Shown piece after piece: positions 43,466 through 51,480 of a stretch of DNA of 64,000 nucleotides. The DNA lies in contig NC_015943.1 of the NCBI RefSeq assembly GCF_000223905.1, forward strand, positions 124,001 to 188,000, written 5' to 3'. The translations under genes and the position numbers were made by a program. Within the stretch, counting starts at the first letter, position 1, and every line of letters begins with the position of its first letter. A model generated the notes under the pieces. That model saw only the letters and a list, made by a program, of their open reading frames with translations, searched no databases and had not been told where the DNA came from. Source of the stretch: Haloarcula hispanica ATCC 33960 (GTDB lineage: Archaea; Halobacteriota; Halobacteria; Halobacteriales; Haloarculaceae).

Positions 43466-43805
43466 AGAAATATGCACAGCTGATTTACTTTGGCGCACCC
43501 TGGCTGAGGAAGTATTGAGATAGAGAGTGTATGAAAGCCAGTGCAAGATATAGAGCTTCTATGCAGCAACAGATAGCGTCGGAAATAGAAGCCTGTCGAA
43601 CCCCGAAATTCAGTATCCACTAGTAGGCACACCCCGTACTCAATATATAACTTCACCTGATGTGCGGCTATCTGATGTTGATACCTGCCAACCGCCGAGC
43701 CCTTATACAAAGAGAATAATATGGGTTGGAGACCCTGAAGCATCCATATCCGGCTAAGAAATACGATGAAAGAGATAAAGTGATTCGGTGCTAAGGTGTA
43801 GACAT
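43466..43805. other. intergenic
   Basis: AT-richer stretch with no supported gene. A 93-codon open minus-strand frame is Cys- and Leu-rich without a plausible family, and is left out. Confidence 0.4.
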
Positions 43806-44828
43806 ATGCTCACCCCCGGAGACGAGGAATCCCTTCTTTTGGATATAAAAGAGGGAATCCAGTATGCACTCTATCTCGGTAAACAGGAGGGGCGATTTAC
43901 TGAAGACGAAATCTATCTCGATAAGATCCGTCTGAACAAGCTCCAGTATATTGTTAACGAGGACCGCGACTTGGGGCTAACTTTCGGCTGGTTCAAATAC
44001 GGTCCTGCCCCTGAGGATGTTACCACAGACACCGGAGTAGCGTTAGGTCCACAGCCGGGAGATGACATCGCACACTTAGAGGAAAGTAGACTGCCGAGCA
44101 AAGACCATCTTTCGACAGAAGCATTTGCGTACTATTTCCTGAGAGAACTTGACGACGAATTTGATAGAATCGTGACTACAGAGGAGACGAAAGTCTACTT
44201 GGTAGACTTCTACGATGAGTATGCGCCAAAAGATGAGTATGCCACTCGATTTACTGATTTATATAAGGCCAGCGCACGCCTCCAACAAACACTTGATGCA
44301 ATTGGGGGCGGGAAAGATTGGCATCAGAACTCGACAGAGTTCTATTATGAACTGGACAAGAAGTTCCTTCCGGTGAGTGAGGAAATAGCGAAGCTTGACT
44401 CCTTGGAACACACTCTAGAGCCGCTTGAAGAATACCGGAAGTTGCTGACCAGTATTATTTCAGAAGCTGACGCAGAAGAGGAACTATCATCGAGCCAGCA
44501 AGCCTTTATTAATAATGCTATTCGGAAGTTCTATAACACAGTCTGGGACTTCGTGGGCCAAGAAATCTCTCTTGAGACGATGAGGGGAGAGAATGTTGAT
44601 GAGCTTCGTCCCAAGGTTGAGACGAATGCGAAAAAATACCGGAACGGCTCATGGAAAGCCGAGCTCAACTCTCTGGCAGAGAGGAGAGAGTCAGTAGGAT
44701 TGGACCCAGAAATAGAGGATATGGAGAAACTAGAGTCGGGGGGAAACGGAGAGGATGACGAGCAGTCGCTAGATGAGGAAATGGTTAAACGCGTCTCCGA
44801 AATGGGTGCAGAGGTGATTAGCAATTGA
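43806..44828 (+). CDS. Panacea-like (SocA/DUF4065-type) putative antitoxin
   Basis: 340 residues from ATG 43806 (MLTPGDEESLLLDIKEG). The N-terminal 70 residues (LDKIRLNKLQYIVNEDRDLGLTFGWFKYGPAPEDV) resemble the Panacea/SocA fold, in which 'KLxKLxY' and 'WxYGP' motifs recur. The middle is helical (residues 110-300) and the last 40 residues are acidic. Its stop overlaps the TTG start of a MazF-type gene, so it is probably the antitoxin of a two-gene module. Panacea domains neutralise many unrelated toxins; pairing with MazF would fit. Confidence 0.6.
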   Translation: MLTPGDEESLLLDIKEGIQYALYLGKQEGRFTEDEIYLDKIRLNKLQYIVNEDRDLGLTFGWFKYGPAPEDVTTDTGVALGPQPGDDIAHLEESRLPSKDHLSTEAFAYYFLRELDDEFDRIVTTEETKVYLVDFYDEYAPKDEYATRFTDLYKASARLQQTLDAIGGGKDWHQNSTEFYYELDKKFLPVSEEIAKLDSLEHTLEPLEEYRKLLTSIISEADAEEELSSSQQAFINNAIRKFYNTVWDFVGQEISLETMRGENVDELRPKVETNAKKYRNGSWKAELNSLAERRESVGLDPEIEDMEKLESGGNGEDDEQSLDEEMVKRVSEMGAEVISN

Positions 44829-45196
44829 GTTTCCCAGAATACGGGGACCTCATTCACGTTGACTTTACACCTTCTGAAGACTCCGAGCCGGGCGAATTTG
44901 AGGACCCTCATCCAGCAGTTGTAGTCCAATATACGAATTCCGATGACAGGGCAGTGGTCGTTGCCCCAGTTTCATCGCGTGACAAACAGAGCTTCTCTCG
45001 TGAAGTCAGACTTCCTGGAACAATTGATGGGCTAGACAGTGACTCAGTAGCTATTCTGAATTTGATAACCACTGTATCATTTGAGGGGCGAGTGAGACCG
45101 GAGGGCGATGATTCGGATTCGTGGCGTCTCGGAAAAGTTCCGCCGCAGAAGATGGAAGAGGTCCAAGAAAAACTTGAACGTCTGTTCCGAATTTAG
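44825..45196 (+). CDS. MazF/PemK-type toxin
   Basis: 123 residues from TTG 44825, overlapping the preceding stop. The MazF/PemK frame is visible: YGDLIHVDFTPSEDSEPGEFEDPHPAVVVQYTN at the N-terminus, then AVVVAPVSSRDKQSFSREVRLP and the conserved VAILNLITTVSFEGRV strand. Such proteins cut mRNA at short motifs. The catalytic Arg and Ser/Thr of the family have plausible counterparts in 'SSRDK' and 'ITTVS'. The presumed antitoxin is the preceding gene, in the usual antitoxin-first order. Confidence 0.75.
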   Translation: MSFPEYGDLIHVDFTPSEDSEPGEFEDPHPAVVVQYTNSDDRAVVVAPVSSRDKQSFSREVRLPGTIDGLDSDSVAILNLITTVSFEGRVRPEGDDSDSWRLGKVPPQKMEEVQEKLERLFRI

Positions 45197-45517
45197 CTAT
45201 ATCACAAATCGGTAGATATTCTCCCGATAGAGGTCTTCGATGTTTTCGTAGTAGTTTGGAAATAGAAGCCAATTGGATCAGTATTTACTCTTTCTTGACT
45301 GATCGCCGCGAATATACTTCACCAATCAACTGTTTGCGTTTACTTCCATCTTGTGCTGGCTGTGAGCCTTGATCTTGCACGCAATCTTGACAATACTCGG
45401 ACAGATAGGCCTGAGAACTATTCTATGAGATGCTCTTCCCGCCGCTATCTCAGATACTTGACTCCAGTAAGGGCCACACGCTGCAGACGGACTAGCGAAA
45501 GATCGGTTCCCGTCCAC

Positions 45518-45736
45518 TTCCCGGCGGCAGGCCGGGATCGCGCCCGCTACCGCAGGCACGATGGACCGCCGCGAGGCGCGCGATAGCGCCGAGCGGAGCG
45601 TCCCGTCGTCCTCGTGAGCGACAGCGAACGAGGGCTCGACAGACGACCAGCGGGAGTCTGTCGGTGGCGTCGCGCGCTGTCGCGACCCACCAACCACCCA
45701 GCCCGGTTTCTCCCGGGCCGGCTGGCCCACGCTCAC
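45518..45736. repeat. structured GC-rich repeat, copy 2
   Basis: Second copy of the repeat at 42384-42598, in the same orientation. It contains the hairpin CCTCGT/ACGAGG (about 45609-45632) and a GGCGC/GCGCC stem, and ends in CCCGGGCCGGCTGGCCCACG. It lies in the gap between the MazF gene and the ssDNA-binding protein gene. Confidence 0.65.
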
Positions 45737-45800
45737 ACACACACCAGAACATCGGCTCTCTCACAGCCCCCACCAGACTGACCCACGTTGACGCGCTGGT

Positions 45801-45896
45801 GCGGTGGCGTGCCAGTCCGTGCGCGCGGTTGTCTCGCCGCCGCCCGCTGTGCCGGAGGCGGCGGCGAGGCCGCGTGCGCGAGCACCGTCGCACCGC
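45801..45896. terminator. nested hairpin downstream of the OB-fold gene
   Basis: Perfect 10-bp stem CGCCGCCGCC (45835-45844) / GGCGGCGGCG (45857-45866), nested inside GCGCGCGG/CCGCGTGCGC and GCGGTG/CACCGC arms. It sits 47 bp beyond the stop of the minus-strand gene, so termination or 3'-end protection is plausible. Confidence 0.4.
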
Positions 45897-45942
45897 CTGA
45901 GGAAGCCCCCCGCTCGATGGGGAACGCCCCCGGTGTCGGGCG

Positions 45943-47169
45943 TCAGTCGGCCGTCTGTCCGTTCTTCACATCCCGGTAGGTCGAGGTGAAGACCGTCACC
46001 GGCCCATCACCTTCGTTCTCAGCCTCGTCGTCTGAGTGGACCATGCCCTGATGAGTGGCGGCCCCATGCTCAGTGTCGAACAGGTCCGAACATCCGGGTT
46101 CAGGACAGCGGGCCTTCCCGAGCGTCACGGCGACCGCGCGGTCAGAATCCCGCTCGTTGGCCCACTGATGGGTGTCTGATTCTGCTTCCCACGACGCCGC
46201 CGTTCGACTATCGCCGGACGAACCGAACGAGCCGCCCCCGTGTCCGGTGGGCGCGGGACCGTCGCCGCGCTCGATGATGCACATGAGCGTGTCGCTCGTG
46301 ACGGCCACCGTCTTGATACCGTTGTAGTCGTCGGGCTTGCCCCCGGAGATTCGCACCCGGTCGCCCTCGTGGAGCGTGCGCACCATCTCGCCGCCATGCA
46401 TGGACTTGCCCCAGACCGTGACCTTCGCGCTCGTTCCCTCGTCGTCCTCGATATAGAGGACCTGATACTGATTGCGGGCGTCTGGCTCCGCGATGATGTG
46501 GGTCACTTCGCCCTCGACCGTACACTCGTAGCCGTAGGGCGAGACATCCGCGATAGGCGTGGGAGTTGCCAGTTCGTTCTGGGCCTCGTCCAAGACAGTA
46601 AAGGAAGCCTCATACAGGCTGTTACAGTCGCCCATCTGCCCGGACACAAGGGCCGCAAGTCGGCGGCTCGCCGCCGCCTGCGACAGACTGGTTTTGTCTG
46701 CCAGCGTCGCGGCCTGCTGGTTGACTCGCGCCAGCGTGTCGCGGTCCATCCACTGCCGAGGGTCAGCCGGAGAGCGGAACCCGTCAGCCCGTCCGGTTTC
46801 GGCGTCGGTGAGCTGGCGAGCCGAGGCTTCGCGGTCGGCACCGTCGACGTGGGCGCGTGCGACCTCGGAGTGTCGGGCTTGCTCGGCTTCGCGCCCGTGG
46901 CGTTCTTCCTGCTGTTCCAGCGTTTCGCCAAAGCGCCGGTCCGGACCAACCTCGGTCGAGCGGGTCCAATCATATGCCTCCTCCTGCCGGGCGTAGAAGT
47001 TGCCACGGCTATCGCTACCTCGATTCATCCTGAAATCGAGTTCGTCGCCGTGTTCGGTCTCTGCAACCGCCTCTAGAAGCTGTTCGGGGCCACCGTCGAC
47101 GTGGGCCGAAAGGGAAACCGTCTGGTTGCTTGCCGATGCTTTCTTACCGCTGGAATTGCTAGCGTACAT
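45943..47169 (-). CDS. OB-fold ssDNA-binding (RPA-like) protein with C2H2 finger
   Basis: 408 residues. The N-terminal 170 are helical and Arg/Glu-rich (HGDELDFRMNRG, SARQLTDAETGRADG). Residues 195-290 form an OB fold (PIADVSPYGYECTVEGEVTHI ... YIEDDEGTSAKVTVWGK ... EGDRVRISGGKP) as in archaeal RPA. Near the C-terminus CPEPGCSDLFDTEHGAATHQGMVH is a classical zinc finger. It is likely an element-borne single-strand-binding protein. Long inverted repeats lie upstream at 47184-47277; no TTTTGTG box is present. Confidence 0.78.
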   Translation of the reverse strand: MYASNSSGKKASASNQTVSLSAHVDGGPEQLLEAVAETEHGDELDFRMNRGSDSRGNFYARQEEAYDWTRSTEVGPDRRFGETLEQQEERHGREAEQARHSEVARAHVDGADREASARQLTDAETGRADGFRSPADPRQWMDRDTLARVNQQAATLADKTSLSQAAASRRLAALVSGQMGDCNSLYEASFTVLDEAQNELATPTPIADVSPYGYECTVEGEVTHIIAEPDARNQYQVLYIEDDEGTSAKVTVWGKSMHGGEMVRTLHEGDRVRISGGKPDDYNGIKTVAVTSDTLMCIIERGDGPAPTGHGGGSFGSSGDSRTAASWEAESDTHQWANERDSDRAVAVTLGKARCPEPGCSDLFDTEHGAATHQGMVHSDDEAENEGDGPVTVFTSTYRDVKNGQTAD

Positions 47170-47183
47170 TGTCTTTCATAGCT

Positions 47184-47277
47184 CGTACGGAAAGACACTT
47201 GTCGGGTGTTCCCGCACCCGATTTCTGCGGCGTGAAACTGCCCTGCCAGCGCCGCGTGCGTCGTGTCTTTCCGTACG
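47184..47277. promoter_or_regulatory. wide inverted repeat upstream of the OB-fold gene
   Basis: Perfect 15-bp arms CGTACGGAAAGACAC (47184-47198) and GTGTCTTTCCGTACG (47263-47277), 64 bp apart. Within them is a smaller hairpin CGGGTG/CACCCG (47203-47220). The first arm lies 15 bp from the ATG at 47169. It may be an operator pair or looping site for the gene. Confidence 0.6.
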
Positions 47278-47470
47278 TAAAGGCATGGGTGCCGACTACT
47301 TAAAGATAACGGACCATTTGGATTGTTTCAAGTGCAATATTCGGGTGTCTGAGTGGTTTCTAAGCGGCGTCTTGTGTTTCGCGTTTCAAGAGAGAATAGT
47401 ATATAAAGACCGTAGGTGGTTGACACCCCGGCGGGCGGTCCCATCGTGTGCGGTTGCGGTGAGCCAGCAT

Positions 47471-47592
47471 CCCGCGCGGCCAAGCGAGTGCCGGATGGGT
47501 GAAAGCCCGGCAGCGCAACGAAGTGAGCAGCCCGGAACACAGGGCACGCAGTGCCCGTCCTCGTTCCGGCGAGGGAGCGCCGGCCGCGCGGG
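47471..47592. ncRNA. candidate structured RNA (three-arm fold)
   Basis: Closing stem CCCGCGCGGCC (47471-47481) / GGCCGCGCGGG (47582-47592). Inside are arm 1, TGCCGG/CCGGCA with inner GGG/CCC (47489-47512), and arm 2, CCGGAAC/GTTCCGG (47532-47538, 47563-47569), capped by GGGCAC/GTGCCC (47542-47556). The DNA is symmetric, so the strand is not known and a DNA role is also possible. Confidence 0.4.
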
Positions 47593-47668
47593 TTCCTCAG
47601 CCGGATCGCGCGCGACTCCGACGCGTGCGTTCGATTCTGCTGTGTTGTGCCGTAGCAGTCGGGTGGGA

Positions 47669-47776
47669 CTGAAAGGGGCACGCCGCTGGCGCTTGTTGTA
47701 GTCGGGTCAGCGGCCCCTATCCGAACGTAGTGAGGATATGTCGCTGAGCGACCGCCAGCGGCGTGGGGCTTTCAAG
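47669..47776. repeat. imperfect inverted repeat, possible MITE-like element
   Basis: Left arm CTGAAAGGGGCACGCCGCTGG (47669-47689, extending to 47691) mirrors 47753-47776 with few mismatches; about 60 bp between. No target duplication was identified. Confidence 0.4.
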
Positions 47777-48069
47777 AGCTGCTGGGCCGACACCGAGTCC
47801 GCCGTCGCGATGCTGTTCGGAGTAGTGCCGTAGGTCCCAGCAGTCCCGTCGAAGCCAGCAGTCCCGCCCACAGCAGTCCCACGAGTCCCGCCGTCCGAAC
47901 CGTCGCCTCCCACGCCATCGTCACGAGTGCCACAGGACTCGCCTCCATCCCCAGCAGTTCCAGAACCTCCTGCCCGCCACACACGAGACACACGCCACCT
48001 GTACCCTCTCTGTCCGCCTTCGGTCTACGCACCGGCTCCGGCAAGAGCGAGCGTGCCGCCCAGCGGCGG

Positions 48070-48142
48070 CTGCCCGGCGGTCAGGCGTCACACCAGCCAG
48101 CCACCCGTATCTGCCCGGCCGTCAGTCCCACGCTGACACACA
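48070..48142. repeat. short CCCGGCCGTC-CCCACGCTGA repeats
   Basis: 48111-48142 reads CCCGGCCGTCAGTCCCACG followed by CTGACAC; a shorter relative is at 48070-48094. Close relatives occur at 42571-42594, 45712-45740 and 48819-48844. Confidence 0.5.
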
Positions 48143-48298
48143 CTCGTCTCTCGCGCTCTCAGCCCGCCTGCCAGCCCCACGCTGCTATCCATCAGGCATC
48201 CGAGGGTGCCATACAACGTTCCCCACACCACTCATGACTCTCCCAACAAACGGTCAGTACAGGCAAAGCACTTACCGGAGTCGCCGGAGGGCTAAGTC

Positions 48299-48718
48299 AT
48301 GAAGCGGCGGCAGTTCCTTCGTGTTACTGCAGGTGGGGGAATCGGCTTTCTGACGGGCTGTTCCTCTACTGGCAGTAAGGGGTATGCGACGATGCAGGAA
48401 TTCAGTTTGGTAAACACAGGATCTACTGTGGTTCCAGTGGAATTACGGATAGAACACACTGATACTGGTGAAATAGTTCATACGGAGACTCGTGAACTGA
48501 CGGTAGACCCTGGTTGGATTATCATCGATTGTGTCTGGCCAGATGCACCCTTAACGGTAATGGTCCGTCATCAAGATGGAGAGTGGAATAACTTCAAGAC
48601 AGAAGATAGAGACGGCTGTGTAGGTGTCATAGCTCAAGTACGGCGGGACCAGAGAACATCATTTTACGCGCATAACGCTGAGTGTCCAATTGATGACCCG
48701 AGTTGCCATACTAATTAG
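48299..48718 (+). CDS. small Tat lipoprotein (139 aa)
   Basis: Twin-arginine signal MKRRQFLRVTAGGGIGFLTGC with lipobox Cys at residue 21. The mature part is one probable beta-sandwich domain (residues 30-135) with three late Cys (GCVGVI, ECPIDDPSCH). It resembles uncharacterised haloarchaeal lipoproteins that probably sit on the outer face of the membrane. It stands alone, in AT-richer sequence than the flanking GC-rich repeats. Confidence 0.75.
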   Translation: MKRRQFLRVTAGGGIGFLTGCSSTGSKGYATMQEFSLVNTGSTVVPVELRIEHTDTGEIVHTETRELTVDPGWIIIDCVWPDAPLTVMVRHQDGEWNNFKTEDRDGCVGVIAQVRRDQRTSFYAHNAECPIDDPSCHTN

Positions 48719-48818
48719 TCCGCATACTTACTGAGAAGGTAGTTCTCTCTCAAGAGTGGTGAAACAAACTACCCTATGAACTGTTCCATGACACCGTAAT
48801 CAGGTATACCTCTGTTTC

Positions 48819-48844
48819 GCCCGGCCGTCTGCCCCACGCTGAGA
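48819..48844. repeat. short CCCGGCCGTC-CCCACGCTGA repeat
   Basis: GCCCGGCCGTCTGCCCCACG then CTGAGA; the best match to the copy at 48111-48142. Confidence 0.5.
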
Positions 48845-48924
48845 GGGACCGACTGCCAGCGCGAGTGGAGTCGTGTCCCTCTCGTCTCCAATCGCGCGTT
48901 TCGAGTAGTGAGATACGCGGACTC

Positions 48925-49161
48925 GACCACGACTGAGACCACCCTTAATCTCGACGGCCTCCAAGCTGTCCTTCGGGAGCATCCGGTCCGGCTCGCAATT
49001 CTCTTCGACTCTCACGCCACCGAGACGACCCACGGACGAAACGGACCGTCCGGACGTACCTCTCCAAAATGACGCAGTACAACCTCCTCGAGGCGGAGAG
49101 GACGAGTCGAGACCGAAAGTACTCGCTCGTCGATTCGGCAGCTGCGTCGCCGATGCAATAG
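48925..49161 (+). pseudogene. decayed nucleotidyltransferase and winged-helix fragments
   Basis: One frame to a TGA at 49070-49072 reads LDGLQAVLREHPVRLAILFDSHATETTHGR, an MNT-type N-terminus in which the essential GS of the catalytic motif is DS and the following DxD is lost. A second frame ending at TAG 49159-49161 reads RTYLSKMTQYNLLEAE and RDRKYSLVDSA, like the wing of a winged helix. Both are fragments next to an intact MNT gene. Confidence 0.45.
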
Positions 49162-49234
49162 GTCGAGACAGCTCCGAGAACTCTGTATCTCTTCAGTATC
49201 AAGATTTTTGGCCCTTTGAACCATTAGACCAGCC

Positions 49235-49927
49235 ATGAATGGTGACGCAGTTCAAAGTGAGAATCCGAAAGAGGGATCTTACGTTCGGCTCCCCATCCCG
49301 CTCGGTGAGCCCGACGCTTTCCGATATGGGGCAACTGCTGATATCCTCCATATCCTCGTCGACAACCCAGATCGAAGGTTCACGAATCGAGAGCTCCACC
49401 GGGTGACGGGAAAAGGACTGAGTAGCGTGAATGCCGCCGTCGATACGCTCGAAGCACTTGGCGTGATTACCGTCGACCGATCTGGCCGGGCGAATGCTGT
49501 TCAGATGGATTCAGCAATGCTTGTCAAGGCCGATGATCCAGTGACGACCATTCCACAAGCAGCGTATCACGCACCAGTCAGAGCAATTCTGAGTAGACTA
49601 GAAGAACGGGTTACCGACGAAATCGGCGTCGTCCTCTTCGGCAGCGTCGCACGAGGGAGCGCTGATCGAACGAGCGACATCGACCTGTTCGTCGTTGTCG
49701 AGGGCGACCGAATGCAGGCACAGCGTGAGGCCCACACCATCGAACAGGAGATCGCCGACGAGGAATTTGACGGCGATCGGTACGAGGCCCATATCGTCGT
49801 CGAACCCCGCGAGTCGGCCGCGAACCACGACCAGATCGGCAACATTCTTGCCGAAGGGCTGACGCTCCGAGAGTCGCCAGCACTCAACGCGATAAAACAG
49901 GAGGTGTTTGGAAATGGGTCTGAATGA
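49235..49927 (+). CDS. second MNT nucleotidyltransferase antitoxin with winged helix
   Basis: 230 residues. Winged-helix N-terminus (FTNRELHRVTGKGLSSVNAAVDTLEALGVITVD) and polymerase-beta core with GSVARGSADRTSDIDLFVVV (GS-x10-DxD). The same architecture as the gene at 24459-25154 but only moderately similar, so an older duplication or separate acquisition. Start ATG 49235. It overlaps the HEPN gene by 20 bp. The winged helix suggests autoregulation, and the core fits AMPylation of the partner toxin. Confidence 0.82.
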   Translation: MNGDAVQSENPKEGSYVRLPIPLGEPDAFRYGATADILHILVDNPDRRFTNRELHRVTGKGLSSVNAAVDTLEALGVITVDRSGRANAVQMDSAMLVKADDPVTTIPQAAYHAPVRAILSRLEERVTDEIGVVLFGSVARGSADRTSDIDLFVVVEGDRMQAQREAHTIEQEIADEEFDGDRYEAHIVVEPRESAANHDQIGNILAEGLTLRESPALNAIKQEVFGNGSE

Positions 49928-50426
49928 AGTCGTCGCCGCACTCGAACACGCCGAACAGTTGCTAGAGGATGACCAAACCGGGCCGGCACAGGACTCGCTC
50001 TCCTGGCAGCGGGCTGACGACGACGCTGACATCCAACTCGGGAAGGCCTGTGCCATGCTGGGGACGTGCCGGCAGCTTCGGCAGGGAACGAACAACTACG
50101 TGAGCATCGTCGAACTGTCGTTCAACGCCATCGAGCGCTCGTTCCAGTTCTACCTTGTAGAGATGACGGCGGCGGAGTCAGCAGATTACATTAAACACGA
50201 GGAAGTATTCGACGACATCGCAGTGCGAAACGTCTTCTCCGACGAGGACGTCGCTGGTCGGATCGAAGCCTTCCGCTCGGAACATCGGGCACGCTTCTAC
50301 TATGACATCGACCGGCCCGGTCGAGACTTCGCCATGGCAATGCACGACTTGGCGGAAGAAATCCACCAATATCTTGTGGAGTTTGCTGACGCTCACTCCC
50401 GGTGCAGCTGCGACGATCGAAAATGA
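49908..50426 (+). CDS. second HEPN-domain toxin
   Basis: 172 residues, the same length as the HEPN protein at 23957-24475. It has a helical bundle with NAIERSFQFYLVEMT and the putative catalytic segment FRSEHRARFYYDIDRPG, here with His beside the Arg, closer to the RNase-type HEPN motif. The overlap with the preceding MNT gene indicates a co-translated toxin-antitoxin pair. The C-terminus is Cys-rich (RCSCDDRK). A GGGG/CCCC hairpin 36 bp downstream may end the transcript. Confidence 0.75.
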   Translation: MEMGLNEVVAALEHAEQLLEDDQTGPAQDSLSWQRADDDADIQLGKACAMLGTCRQLRQGTNNYVSIVELSFNAIERSFQFYLVEMTAAESADYIKHEEVFDDIAVRNVFSDEDVAGRIEAFRSEHRARFYYDIDRPGRDFAMAMHDLAEEIHQYLVEFADAHSRCSCDDRK

Positions 50427-50461
50427 ATCCGTAAAGGAATTCTCTCAATTCAGGTAAAGAA

Positions 50462-50482
50462 CCTCGGGGTAAATCCCCAAGG
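50462..50482 (+). terminator. hairpin after HEPN gene
   Basis: CCT(C)GGGG / CCCC(A)AGG stem with loop TAAAT, 36 bp after the HEPN stop. No T-run follows directly, so the assignment is tentative. Confidence 0.35.
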
Positions 50483-50660
50483 CACTCGCCTTACCTATCT
50501 GTAGAGGCGATGGATAGCTCTCTATACTGGCCGATGTACATCATGAACAGAGTGAGTGACTGTGTTTCTTCCCCAGGTGATCGGATCGTAGATCACCCTA
50601 TCGAGATAGGACTTCTGGACACACACTGCCGCTGTTTGGAACCGGTAACAATCTAGGGTA

Positions 50661-50798
50661 TCATCGCTCACCGTGAGGACGCCCCGCAAAAACTTCGCCA
50701 CTCGTCTGTGCCTGCCGGTGCTGGGTACGAATGTCTGGTTGGTCGTCGGCTTCGGTGCTTGGAGACTGTTCGTCGACGGACTGCTGTTCGGTACTCAT
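50661..50798 (-). CDS. 45-residue conserved mini-protein, copy 1
   Basis: ATG 50798 gives MSTEQQSVDEQSPST and ends at TGA 50661-50663. The peptide is hydrophilic and Gln/Ser/Asp-rich with a more ordered C-terminal part (QTSGEVFAGRP). A second gene of identical length at 53011-53148 has the same N-terminal 15 residues and about three quarters identity overall. Both have a TTTTGTG-hairpin at the same distance. Duplication with kept frame and length indicates a real gene. Function unknown; it may act as a small regulator or inhibitor. Confidence 0.6.
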   Translation of the reverse strand: MSTEQQSVDEQSPSTEADDQPDIRTQHRQAQTSGEVFAGRPHGER

Positions 50799-50808
50799 GT
50801 TCGGGAAA

Positions 50809-50836
50809 CCCCTCACTCTCTCGGGGGGACACAAAA
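50809..50836 (-). promoter_or_regulatory. TTTTGTG-hairpin element (copy 8)
   Basis: On the minus strand TTTTGTG (50830-50836) is followed by a CCCC/GGGG stem with a 12-nt purine-rich loop. The ATG at 50798 is 38 nt from the box. Confidence 0.65.
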
Positions 50837-50837
50837 T

Positions 50838-51474
50838 TGAGGGGTAGTACCGTCACCAGACTGGCCGGTACAATATTTCAACTACATTTTGACGAAAACG
50901 TCTGGATGCTCGACCTGATACAGAGATGTAACGAAGCGGTTTCGTCTGTCGACAAAACGGTTGATTGGGCTGTTGGTGGCTCTTGAAAACGAATCTTGAC
51001 TCATTGCATATATCTTGTTCTCATAACGTACAAGCATAACCCAACAGCTATTGCTGAAATATATAACATTGCCAATGCTGTCTCACCAACATATATCAGA
51101 CCAGCTATCATTAGCAAAGAAAAGGAATAAGCGGACATTTCCGACCACGAAACTTGATACGCTGTCATACTCTTGGATAAGAGAATCTCTGATTACGCGA
51201 CAGTGTCATTAAATAACGAAATTCTGTCGCATGTTGATTATGTATCCTAACGATCAATTTGTATTTCATACCGACTTAGTGTTTCCGGAAATATATGCGT
51301 TTACAATCACATTACTTCTACAAATATCGACAGACTCCAGACGGGTACATTGTGTCTGAAGAAATGTATTTACGCATAGTAGCTGAAAAGATGATGAAAT
51401 CACGAATGAATATATTCAACTAGATACTTCTCGCTCGTATTCGATTTCGACGACGGCATTGGTGCAACCTAGAA
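50838..51474. other. AT-rich intergenic region
   Basis: About 640 bp, markedly AT-rich from 50990 on, without a supported gene or long repeat. Probably decayed DNA or foreign sequence. Confidence 0.4.
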
Positions 51475-51480
51475 CACAAC

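Larger units (their letters stand above)
47278..48298. other. GC-rich intergenic region without genes
   Basis: No supported gene. It contains a multi-branched palindromic region (47471-47592), a long imperfect inverted repeat (47669-47776) and short repeats at 48070-48142. Open frames across it follow the palindromes and have no family match. Confidence 0.5.

Noticed and set aside
43462-43743. 93-codon minus-strand frame
   Set aside because: Unusual Cys/Leu-rich composition for a haloarchaeal protein, no promoter, no family.
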